From Littorina saxatilis (Eukaryota; Mollusca; Gastropoda; Littorinimorpha; Littorinidae), in the NCBI RefSeq assembly GCF_037325665.1, contig NC_090250.1, positions 45,114,829 to 45,178,828 on the forward strand: a stretch of 64,000 bases of DNA, read 5' to 3'. Position numbers and translations under genes: made by a program. This document shows positions 1-10,229 of the stretch, one piece after another (within the stretch, counting starts at the first letter, position 1; every line of letters starts with the position of its first letter). The notes under the pieces were generated by a model that worked only from the letters and a program-made list of their open reading frames with translations, did not search any database and was not told the origin of the DNA.

Positions 1-457
1 AACTATTAATGATCAGGTTACAGCGATCTTTTTCTTTCATACTTTCAGACAAAGCGAGTTCGAAAGTTTACTTGGACTAGAAGTTAGAACAGAACTGAAC
101 AAACTGTCCCAAAACGAAGTAACGGGGAGTCAATTCTAGAGGCGCAACATACGTTTACCGTAAACGTGATTGTTAAGGATGCTTTCAACATTGTTATGGG
201 TACGAACTGCCATTACTGCTGCCGATAATGTACATTTACAGACTCTCACGATAATCCGCAGGCCAAAACAGGTTCTTAATTATTGCAACACTACATGCTT
301 CGCGGGTTGTCTAGACTTGTCCACTCACTGTACGATGCCCGGAGGTCCATTTCGTGTCTGTGATTAATAAATCAACATGACTCGCTTGTCCCGATTAGGT
401 CGGATCGCACTACCCCATCGGCACTTCATCTCAAGCCCAAACACGTGCACTAACAGG
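1..457. other. No gene recognised
   Basis: Unique-looking AT-balanced sequence with only short chance open frames; no splice-flanked frame with family resemblance was seen. Confidence 0.5.
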
Positions 458-677
458 CAGGGGCGGATCACATCCCTTTCAAGGGGGGGGGGGGGGTTCA
501 AAACTCCTTTTAGGGACAATTGTGATGAAAATCAAGGAAAATGGAGCAATCTGAGCATCAGTTTTTCTTTATTTTCAATTTTTTATTTTTATTTTTTTTA
601 TTTTTTTATTTTTTTTATTTTTAGGCTAGTAGGGGGGGGGTCTGGAAACCCCAGAAACCCCCCTGGATCCGCCCCTG
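458..677. mobile_element. Short hAT-like MITE, CAGGGGCGGATC ends
   Basis: The ends are inverted: CAGGGGCGGATC on the left and GATCCGCCCCTG on the right. The 5-bp word acagg lies outside each end (453-457 and 678-682) and looks like a target-site duplication. The interior is a poly-G run and a T-rich tract with no coding. CAGGGGCGGATC is a common terminus of non-autonomous hAT elements, but the duplication is shorter than the usual 8 bp. Confidence 0.7.
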
Positions 678-733
678 ACAGGGGTGCGGTTAGGATCGGC
701 AAGTCGGCAAAACACCGAAAGTTGTTTCAAAAC

Positions 734-736
<3 letters not shown>

Positions 737-773
<37 letters not shown>

Positions 774-835
774 GCCCCTCTCTCTATCCTCTCTCTGCCC
801 CTCTCTCTCTCTCTGCCCCTCTCTCACTCTCTGCC
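737..835. repeat. CT-rich microsatellite
   Basis: Interrupted (CT)n with CTGCCC variants. The long serine/leucine-rich frames across it are compositional. Confidence 0.9.
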
Positions 836-1156
836 CCCACCCCCTCCATCCACCCAACAAATCCACATGCCATACCGGCTGCTGTTAAGCATTGGCTTGG
901 TTCAATATCGCGGACATGAGGCGCGGACAAGTAATTAGTTTCTCCATTGTTATAATCATGACCGTCATCATACTACATTACACTCATCCTGTCTCACCCA
1001 GTCGGTTTCTGGTCGGATTTATTTTCGAGGACATTGGTAAGTAATTGGAAGTTAAGGGGGGAAGGGGTAGGCTTTGCGTTTATACTCTCACTTATAGTTA
1101 CCTCCGCGAAGCACACTGAGTGATCTTTGAGAGGACTGTAGGTGCGGCGCAAAAAA

Positions 1157-1356
1157 NNNNNNNNNNNNNNNNNNNNNNNNNNNNNNNNNNNNNNNNNNNN
1201 NNNNNNNNNNNNNNNNNNNNNNNNNNNNNNNNNNNNNNNNNNNNNNNNNNNNNNNNNNNNNNNNNNNNNNNNNNNNNNNNNNNNNNNNNNNNNNNNNNNN
1301 NNNNNNNNNNNNNNNNNNNNNNNNNNNNNNNNNNNNNNNNNNNNNNNNNNNNNNNN
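1157..1356. other. Assembly gap of 200 N
   Basis: Exactly 200 unknown bases, probably a nominal scaffold gap; true length unknown. Confidence 0.99.
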
Positions 1357-1679
1357 TTGTTGTTTCGTGATACAACTCATACAAACACGGAAGACATTTA
1401 AAGCATAATCTCAGTGTCAGAAGCACGTGCACGCACTAAAGACACGCTCCCCGATACTGTTGTAATTTAAAGTCATACCCCTATCCCGTCCTCATTTACC
1501 TCCTCGAATTTTGTGGGGGTATTCTTTACTTTGTCTTACATTCCTACTAAGGGTATAAGCCATTTTATGACCTTGACAGAACATGAAAAACCATTCCTTT
1601 CTAGATGTACATATGTATAGGTGTAGGCTTTAAGTGTGAGCTTAGCTTGTTGTGTTATATGTGTGTATATATATATGTG

Positions 1680-1681
1680 TG

Positions 1682-1765
<84 letters not shown>
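1680..1765. repeat. (GT)n microsatellite
   Basis: Over 40 nearly uninterrupted GT units, preceded by a short TATA-rich tract. Confidence 0.95.
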
Positions 1766-1907
1766 AGTGTGTGTGTATGTGTCTGTTATTGCTGAGCATA
1801 AGTCATAATGATTCAAAAAGTTCAGAAAGCCTGCACTTGGTCAGATATGTATCTTTCAACCTTTCAGCTGAGTAAACTTTGATCAGTCTTTCTGTGCTCG
1901 AAGTTTA

Positions 1908-2769
1908 AAACAAGTCGCGTAAGGTGAAAATACAATATTTAGTCAAGTAGCTGTCGAACTCACAGAATGAAACTGAACGCAATGCCATTTTTCAGCAAGA
2001 CCGTATACTCGTAGCATCGTCAGTCCACCGCTCATGGCAAAGGCAGTGAAATTGACAAGAAGAGCGGGGTAGTAGTTGCGCTAAGAAGGATAGCACGCTT
2101 TTCTGTACCTCTCTTTGTTTTAACTTTCTGAGCGTGTTTTTAATCCAAACATATCATATCTATATGTTTTTGGAATCAGGAACCGACAAGGAATAAGATG
2201 AAAGTGTTTTTGAATTGATTTCGACAATTTAATTTTGATAATAATTTTTATATATTTAATTTTCAGAGCTTGTATTTAATCCAAATATAACATATTTATA
2301 TGTTTTTGGAATCAGCAAATGATGGAGAATAAGATAAATGTAAATTTGGATCGTTTTATAAAAAAAATATTTTTTTTACAATTTTCAGATTTTTAATGAC
2401 CAAAGTCATTAATTAATTTTTAAGCCACCACGCTGAAATGCAATACCGAAGTCCGGGCTTCGTCGAAGATTACTTGACCAAAATTTCAACCAATTTGGTT
2501 GAAAAATGAGGGCGTGACAGTGCCGCCTCAACTTTCACGAAAAGCCGGATATGACGTCATCAAAGACATTTATCAAAAAAATGAAAAAAACGTTCGGGGA
2601 TTTCATACCCAGGAACTCTCATGTCAAATTTCATAAAGATCGGTCCAGTAGTTTAGTCTGAATCGCTCTACACACACACACGCACACACGCACACACGCA
2701 CATACACCACGACCCTCGTTTCGATTCCCCCTCGATGTTAAAATATTTAGTCAAAACTTGACTAAATAT
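1908..2769 (+). mobile_element. Hairpin-ended interspersed repeat, copy 1
   Basis: Non-coding unit of about 860 bp that starts with AAACAAGTCGCGTAAGG and ends in a hairpin made of TTTAGTCAA and its complement. A CA microsatellite sits about 100 bp before the 3' end. The inner arm of the terminal hairpin also matches TTTAGTCAAG near the 5' end in inverted orientation. The unit recurs at least six more times in this window. No coding capacity is seen, so it is probably a non-autonomous DNA element; whether MITE or Helitron-like cannot be decided by eye. Confidence 0.85.
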
Positions 2770-3500
2770 AAACAAGTCGCGTAAGGCGAAAATACAATAT
2801 TTAGTCAAGTAGCTGCCATTTTTCAGCAAGACCGTATACTCGTAGCATCGTCAGTCCACCGCTCATGGCAAAGGCAGTGAAATTGACAAGAAGAGCGGGG
2901 TAGTAGTTGCGCTAAGAAGGATAGCACGCTTTTCTGTACCTCTCTTTGTTTTAACTTTCTGAGCGTGTTTTTAATCCAAACATATCATATCTATATGTTT
3001 TTGGAATCAGGAACCGACAAGGAATAAGATGAAAGTGTTTTTAAATTGATTTGGACAATTTAATTTTGATAATAATTTTTATATATTTAATTTTCAGAGC
3101 TTGTTTTTAATCCGAATATAACATATTTATATGTTTTTGGAATCAGCAAATGATGGAGAATAAGATATACGTAAATTTGGATCGTTTTATAAATTTTAAT
3201 TTTTTTTTACAATTTTCAGATTTTTAATGACCAAAGTCATTAATTAATTTTTAAGCCACCAAGCTGAAATGCAATACCGAACCCCGGGCTTCGTCGAAGA
3301 TTACTTGACCAAAATTTGAACCAATTTGGTTGAAAAATGAGGGCGTGACAGTGCCGCCTCAACTTTCACGAAAAGCCGGATATGACGTCATCAAAGACAT
3401 TTATCAAAAAAATGAAAAAAACGTTCGGGGATTTCATACCCAGGAACTCTCATGTCAAATTTCATAAAGATCGGTCCAGTAGTTTAGTCTGAATCGCTCT

Positions 3501-3531
<31 letters not shown>

Positions 3532-3610
3532 CGCACGCACATACACCACGACCCTCGTTTCGATTCCCCCTCGATGTTAAAATATTTAGTCAAAACTTGA
3601 CTAAATATAA
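2770..3610 (+). mobile_element. Hairpin-ended interspersed repeat, copy 2
   Basis: Immediately follows copy 1 in the same orientation and is nearly identical through most of its length. It lacks about 35 bp near the 5' end (the GTCGAACTCACAGAATG segment) and has a longer CA tract at 3502-3540. The head-to-tail arrangement suggests tandem duplication or repeated insertion at the same preferred site. Confidence 0.85.
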
Positions 3611-5045
3611 AAACGGGCCTGGTTTGAGCAGTGACACAGGGAAATCTGTAGCCTACATCAAACCTCTGCAGCCCTACACAGAGAGAAATTCTCTCCACAG
3701 AGTCTTCGGAGTTGTCAGCGTTTGGAAACTTGATAGTCTGCTACCGACGGTGGGAAAGTTCTTGACCGCAGCCATGGCAGGTCAAAATAACACACTGGGA
3801 CCGAAGCCGCGGTGGAGCTTAATTGATACCGACATGGTTACTGCACAAACGGCTAGCTAAGCCCCTCCTCCTACTGCCACGTGCGAAGACTGCGATGGCG
3901 CGTGCTAGGACTGCGCCTAGACTGCTGTGGCCAGAGAGGTGTCACCGGCTAATTGAGGCCAGCTGCACTGTTCACTCAGAGCAAAACTAGTTGACTGTGT
4001 CTAACTTTTGACAAAGCAACACAACTGAAGGGTTCACAGATTAGGTAACCGACTCACTGGTCAAGGCTGCAGGGAAACAAGAGTACAGGCAAATCCAGCT
4101 AACTCACAAACGGTTAAGTCAAAAATTCGCTTAGCACACAAAGAAATTCTGGTCCGGAATTATCCCTCTTTATCTATGTGTACAAAGTACCCTGAGCTCG
4201 AAATGGGATTTCTCTTTCGTAAGTCGAAAGACGGATAGCACACAACAGAAAGTCAGTCCCAAAGACAAAATTTACTCTATATTTACTACAGCAACTCGAA
4301 ACACGAAACTTGGCGTCTCACACTAGCGCATTGTGTAACCTTATTCCCTTCTTCTCTACACGGACGCCACACCGACTGGTCAGTCGGCACGCAATAACAT
4401 AAAGTATGAAGTGAAGTTAGGAGGGGGCGAGGAGTAAGGAGAGGCGAGTGGTACTCACAGTGTGTGTTCACGGGTGAACCACGTGGTTACTATACGGAAG
4501 CAGAAGAATTCAAATTGTGGGTTGCCTCTCATTCAGTCTTTGTTCAGTCTTGTGTGCTCTGTGTGTGCGGCCAGATCAAAGGCATTGGGTGGCCTTGTTT
4601 ACAGACACGACCTTCTTCCCAGGGGTCAATGACCTAGTTTTTGCCATGAGAGGTGGTTCCCCTGTCATATCTGAGAGAGGAAACACTTCCTGCATGGGGG
4701 TCAGTGACCGGTCAGTGACCGAGTTTAACAGAGTGGAAATCTGTGTGTGGGCCAGATCAAAGGCAGGGCAGTACCTAGTAGCTGAAACATGCATTATCAC
4801 AAGTTGTTTGACTGATACTCAAGCGGTCTCTTTGATTTTTTTCGTAGTTCACGGTACTATGACCAAGTCGAAATTTCGGATAGGACACAATAACAATTCG
4901 GTCCCTTCAATTTCGTCTTATCCGGATTTGCCTGTATCTTGTCAATGAAAGAGGTTACACACAGATACGCGATGCTGAGAACGGTGGCCGATTTTTCACT
5001 CTCTTTCTCGGAGGGCTTTCATCCATTGCAAGGACTGCTGTAAAG
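3611..5045 (-). mobile_element. DNA element related to the one at 23508-24845
   Basis: Read on the minus strand, this stretch starts with TACAGCAGTCC (near 5045) and then shares blocks with 23870-24110, including a CTTTCATTGACAAGATAC block and a block around CAACTGGTTTTGCTCTGAGT. The end near 3611 abuts hairpin-ended repeat copy 2 and its true terminus is not clear. Frames in it, such as 4517-4948 on the plus strand, show no recognisable protein family. I treat it as a decayed non-autonomous Tc1/mariner-type element. Confidence 0.55.
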
Positions 5046-5419
5046 AAATGCTTGCTCAGAAACTAACTCTTTTTGCATTGAAACATGCACCAGAACTGGT
5101 GGACACCATCGACAATGTCAAACATGAAATCGAAGCAGTTTGCTTGAGGAAACGGTCGTCAGCAACTCAAACTTCTCTGTTTTCTTTTTTTTAAGAAAAT
5201 CTGAGGTGACTTTCTTTGTGGCCCCGCCCCCTCCCTCTGTAAGGACCCCCCTCCATAAGGATCGATTTTTGTCAACATTTTCAAGGTCGCTAGAGAGGGG
5301 TTCCACTGTAGGATGTTCTTGTTTTTGTTCACTATGTGCATTTGTATGCTGGTGCTTGAGATGTGCTCATCTCCTTGAAAAGGGCCCAAGGCATACTCAT
5401 TAAAACATTCAGACTTCAG

Positions 5420-5457
<38 letters not shown>

Positions 5458-5480
5458 CCACAGATATGGGTCGGTCAACT
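5046..5480. other. No gene recognised; contains (CT)n
   Basis: Unassigned sequence with a clean CT microsatellite at 5424-5455. No splice-supported coding. Confidence 0.5.
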
Positions 5481-5481
5481 T

Positions 5482-6008
5482 GATCCCACCAATTCCATGA
5501 ATTGACCTGTATAAGACCAGTCTTGCTTTTTCGGGTACTTCAGTTTGGAATTCACTTCCATCATCCTTTAAGCACTTAAAGTCATTAAAAAGTTTTAAAA
5601 AATGTGTTAAAAACCACTTAATGTCTGAGTAGTTTAACGCCTTTTGACGTCAAAGATATGCTGTGCATTGTATATTCTGAACATATTTTTGTTACACTAT
5701 TGCTACATGTTCGATTGCTACCAGCTTATATTTATAATTACCTGCATAGTATGCATTTGATTTTATGAATAACCACATATGTATGCTCTTCATCCCTCAT
5801 CTTCATCATCATCATCATCATCATTATCATCATCATCATCGTCATCTTTATTATCACGTTTTCCGACCTTCTTTTGTTGGTTAACTTTTTAATTTTTAAT
5901 TTTTAATTTTGTAACTATATAATTGTGTGTCTATGCGTCCCAAGGACAGATTGTAAGAAAAGGCGTAGCCTTAAATCTTAATCCTTGTTAAATAAAGTTC
6001 AATTCAAT
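5482..6008 (+). mobile_element. 3' end of a LINE (non-LTR retrotransposon)
   Basis: A frame at about 5530-5630 reads SVWNSLPSSFKHLKSLKSF followed by KKCVKNHLMSE and a stop. The WNSLP...SL..FK..LK.HL pattern is the usual C-terminus of jockey/CR1/RTE-type LINE reverse-transcriptase proteins. After it come about 370 bp of 3' UTR with CAT-triplet repeats, an AATAAA near 5992 and an imperfect CAATT tail. The copy is heavily 5'-truncated; most of the polymerase is absent. Clade is undecided. Confidence 0.75.
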
Positions 6009-6033
6009 TCTCTCTCTCCCTCTCTTTCTCTCC

Positions 6034-6068
<35 letters not shown>
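6009..6068. repeat. (CT)n microsatellite
   Basis: Directly follows the LINE tail. Confidence 0.9.
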
Positions 6069-6071
<3 letters not shown>

Positions 6072-7143
6072 TTTAGTTGGACAATTAAAGCAGAAGAAAA
6101 GACAACACAATGACATGAAACCAAATGGACACGGCGATTGGCAAAGAAATCACTGTCTGTGGGAGACGTTGTCAATGCGGTTATGTGTGTGTGGTGGGGG
6201 AGGGGGGGTGGTAACGTGAGACACCAGTGCGGTTTCGCTTTGTGTGTTGAACAAGACTTGTCACGTTGCAAGTAGCACGTTGCCACAAAAATACCCAGTG
6301 TTCCGACTCCTTGACATTTCCTCTCAATCCCTCTCCCACCCCCACCCCCAATCACCTTTCCTGAGGCGTCTAATGCATCGTCCATGCCTTCAACACCCAC
6401 CCCTTCTCCAATTATACATCCACCCCACTCCCACCCCCAACCCCTCTGCTTTCATCTAGTCAGTCCATCCCCAAGCTCTAACACGACACCCCCCCCCTCC
6501 CCCCCTCCCTTCATCTTTTCCCAGTTCAATTGTTCCTTCTTCTCTTGCAGTGAGATGATCTTAATTTAGCAGCGCTTGACCCAGCTATCGAGGAAGATGG
6601 TTGGCTGGCTTGTGGTGACAGAGACGTAACATTTAAACTTCCTGCTATGTAGCCACGTGCAGCTGTACTTCGTGGCTTGAAGCTATAATCACCTAGGTCA
6701 CTCTCATTATAAACGTGCTGCCTGTGCTGCCACAATTAGTCTGTCACCATATGGTGCCAACTTCCTGCTTTGACTGACAGACCTGGGGATTACAAAGAAA
6801 ATAATCCTAAGATTAATTTTGTTGTGGATATGGACTTGTTGGCAGGGGAGAAAGGGGGAATTACAGAACAATATTAGGATTATTGTCATGTGGTTATTAA
6901 TGAAACTGTTGTGAGCAGTTGCAAAACCGAGAACAAAGAAATCTGAAACATATTGTTGTTGTCAATATGTTACTGTTGTGGGCATCAGAGAAAGGGGACT
7001 TAAAAAGTGATAATAGTATAACTATAGCTTTAGACATAGACCTATATCTAAATATAGGTCCCTGCTTTAGATAAGTAAGGTTTGTGGGCAGGGGGAGGTG
7101 AAATAAATATAAAATCAGGACAGAGATTATGGGGTGAATATGT
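6069..7143. other. No gene recognised
   Basis: Includes poly-C/CCCACC low-complexity patches at 6180-6520. A pyrimidine-rich CTTCTCTTGCAG at about 6539-6550 resembles a splice acceptor, but all three frames close within 20 bp, so no exon is called. Confidence 0.5.
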
Positions 7144-7291
7144 AGAGGTTACACGCCGAGTCTCAGTGATTATTAAAAATAATGGTCGAAGTTAGCGGAT
7201 CATGAAAAATGCGAGCTTTAGCGAGCTTTTTCATGACCGCGAACTGAGACCATTATTTTTTATAATCACTGAGACGAGGTGTGTAACCTCT
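7144..7291. mobile_element. Fold-back MITE
   Basis: Two arms of roughly 45 bp, starting AGAGGTTACAC and containing TCTCAGTGATTAT, are inverted copies around a short loop. No coding. Fold-back or snap-back MITE of unknown superfamily. Confidence 0.8.
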
Positions 7292-8220
7292 TTATTCCTC
7301 CTTTCTTCAGTTATTTAAAGAAAAGAGGAGTTTTTTTGCGAAAGTTTGATCGAATCCTATTCTCTCAACCAGTCAACCTGCGCAGGCGATCGATTAATGC
7401 GCGGTTGTATAGTTCCGTGCAAATCATTCCATTCTGTTAACACTTCTTGTCAGTTTTCCTATTTTGGGCTAAAATCAAGTACATAGATATGCTGTTATTC
7501 TGCTGTGGCGGCAAAGGCAGATATTGTGTGTTCTGTATATGTTTTGGTATCGCCAAGGATAATGTTTTTTCGTCAAATGGGACTAGCAGACGAACTTTTG
7601 CACCCGTGTTCCAACGTTAAAAACTGTATGAAGTTCAGTTTTCTGGGGAAAATAGTGTATGAAACCCCTTTATGTTGTTTAAATTGATGAGATGTGTGCA
7701 TTTGGTTGCGTGTGATCTGTTTATTAAATGAAATATTGTTGAAAACTGACCGTCGGATTGCAGTCTGTTGTCGAAGGAACTGAGTGAAAAGAAGGGGAAC
7801 TACTCTTGTCGCTAGACAAAGTATGAGTTACTTGCCTTGGGAAATTGCTTGTGATGAACGGCAGATGAGATTCAGAAAACAACCGAACTCATGGATTTTA
7901 TATGGAGATTCATGTGTTCAGGCCTGTAGTTGTTAATTTAAATGCGGTATGTTTGTATTGTTTGCTCCAGAGATGTATACTTCGTACATTAGAGCGTTCG
8001 GAACTTTTCAGTCGCAAAAAGTAGTACCGAAACAGAACAACCTCTCAACCCATTGCACTATCGAGGATTCAGGCTGTTGCTGGGTCGTTATTTGTTTGGT
8101 TGCTGGGTGATTATCGAAAAATAACTACCCCTACAAGTTTACAGAGGTAAAGAAGCAGAGGGGGGAATAAGTAACTTTTCTAGGTGGTGAAAATCCTGGG
8201 GATTACAAAAAAACAGAATA
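7292..8220. other. No gene recognised
   Basis: Short open frames only (for example 7505-7687 on the plus strand) without family resemblance. Confidence 0.5.
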
Positions 8221-8502
8221 CAGTTGAACCTGTCTGTAACAGCCACCCAAAGGACCAACTAAAAGTTGTCCGCATAGTCAGCAAGTCCTGATTGATAGCT
8301 GGATTATATAGGAAAGAATCTAGTTAGTGATAGTCCATTAAAGCTGCCAACCGTCCCGGATTTACAACTTCTCCCTGCTCATATTCAAGACTAAACGGTC
8401 CCCCTGGCCCTGGCTCCTCGATTTTGACTTGAGAAGGTTGGCAGCTAGCTATGTGATCCTTTGGGCAGGGGGTCATTATCAAGAGGGGGCAGGTTCGACT
8501 GC
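8221..8502. mobile_element. MITE with CAGTTGAACCTG ends
   Basis: The left end CAGTTGAACCTGTC and the right end CAGGTTCGACTG are imperfect inverted repeats; the left one follows TA. A related end pair occurs at 29808-29975. Non-coding. Confidence 0.6.
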
Positions 8503-9222
8503 ACTAGGATTTATTTTGCTGTGAATATGTAACACTGTTTTGGGCTGTTGCAAAATGGGAAACAAAATTAGATCAAAGATTTTGTTTTGAGTATGTTTAG
8601 TGTAATTTCCTGTTAAAGATGGCAGAGAGTTTGGATTAAAAAAAAAAAGATGATTGATTTTGCTGTGGATCTGTCACTTTATTCTATTGTGGGCAGAAGA
8701 GGAAGGGGGAAGAAGTTATAAATAGAACAAAGATTGTGTCCTGAATATGGTACTGTTTTAGGTGCTAAAGACCTTGGCATAAAGAAAATTATAGTAGGAT
8801 TAATTGTGTGGTGGTTCCGTAGCTGTGATGAGCAGTTCAATAATGGAAAATGAAAAAAAAAAAAAAGATAGGTCAAAGATTTTGTTGTGAATATGTAACT
8901 GTTGCAGATGGTAGAGACCCAGAGGGTTAAAAGATTGACAAAGTTCGTGCAGAGAATATATAACTTAGGTTGAACCGTATTTGTCTTTAAATCAGGTCAT
9001 GGAGCGATCACTTCAGGTTTTCTTGACCTGTTGTCGGTGGTAACTGGTTTCAGGTCATATTACTGAACAAGAAGAAAATGTTAGTGTTTAAATCAATGTA
9101 TTGGAAAGGAAGTAAATCGATCCTGTTTGAGGTTCGTGGAGGGAGGGGTGATATGGTAATTGTACTGTAAGTCCCTCTGAGATACTTTGTTTTTCTTTCT
9201 TGGTTTTTGGCTCATTTCATGG
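8503..9222. other. No gene recognised
   Basis: A/T-rich sequence with several diverged copies of a phrase resembling GATTTTGTTGTGAATATGTA (near 8578, 8730 and 8877), so probably an old degenerate tandem repeat. Confidence 0.45.
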
Positions 9223-9669
9223 TACAGTAGTACCTGCCATATCCGGTCACCCATTAGTCATTGCAAAGGTGACCGCAAATATCAGGTGGCCGTCCATTAC
9301 AGGCCCCCTCCTCCTCCAAAAAAACCCCAAAAACACGATCAAGTTTTCATGAAGAAAAGAAAGCGATCATCCATGAGCCGCCGATTCATTGTCTCTGTTA
9401 GTTTTGCTTTCGTTTATACATCTTAATTATTTGCGTGTTTAACTCGATCGTCCTGGCTAAGCTATTGTTTCGTATGTTTCTATGTGTGTTGTTTGGATTA
9501 TTATATATGTATTTGAGTGTCAGATAAACAAGTGTTTCAAACTCACATCAGCTGTGATCGATCCGGAAGTGACTGCCGTAAATGTACATGTATGCGCATG
9601 TCTGTATTTACAGTTTGCGCATGCGTAAGTATTCATGTCGTCTGCTCGTGCTGTGCCGTCTGTGCACAC

Positions 9670-9701
<32 letters not shown>

Positions 9702-9913
9702 ACAGGCGCTCGCCCGCGAAAGTGACAAGTGGCCGCTCCTGTCGAGTAAGAGGGGCACCTTTGGGCAAAAATCAGTGACCGTTGACCGCGTCAGACAGGT
9801 TAACGGCCATTAAGAGTCAATTATAGAAGGAAAACTCATTAGTCATGGGAAAGCTGGCCGCTCCGGGCAGGTTCACGCCCAGGAAAGGGCCGGAAATGGA
9901 AGGGACTACTGTA
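9223..9913. mobile_element. MITE with TACAGTAGT ends
   Basis: Left end TACAGTAGTACCTGCCAT and right end ending GGGACTACTGTA are inverted, and each is bounded by TA as in Tc1/mariner elements. The interior holds a (CA)n tract at about 9666-9702 and repeated GTGACCG/GGCCG motifs but no transposase. Confidence 0.65.
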
Positions 9914-10109
9914 TTAAGACCTATGTTTTAATGCAGAGGAGGGCTGTTGGGGCGAGGGACAAGTACAGTTTGGGGCCTTGAATAGAGATTCATCATTATT
10001 TATGATACGGTACATTATGTTCTCATGCTGCAATGTATCCACTACTGTAACTTAGCACTTTTTTTTCTTCCCGTGTGTTATTTATTGTTGCATTTGTATG
10101 TCCGAACAG

Positions 10110-10229
10110 GGAGGCTGTGGCCTTGGCACGAGTCAGGTTGTCTCCTCTTGATCCGGTTCTGGAAGACCTGTACACCGAGTGGTCGCAGCAGCTCATGCTT
10201 GAAGGAGCCTATGAGCAGGCAGCAAAATG
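10110..10229 (+). CDS. GEMIN5: GEMIN5 exon (first in window)
   Basis: Acceptor CCGAACAG before 10110 and donor GTAAGT after 10229. Encodes EAVALARVRL...AYEQAAK plus two bases of the next Cys codon. Enters in phase 1, so an upstream exon must exist beyond the left edge or be unrecognised in 1-10109. Confidence 0.88.

Noticed and set aside
1088-1432. Frames spanning the N gap
   Set aside because: Open only because unknown bases are not read as stops.
4517-4948. 143-residue plus-strand frame as a gene
   Set aside because: It lies in a transposon-like repeat related to 23508-24845, with no signal peptide, domain or splice support.
6526-6740. Possible upstream GEMIN5 exon after CTTCTCTTGCAG
   Set aside because: All three frames close almost at once after the acceptor-like word.
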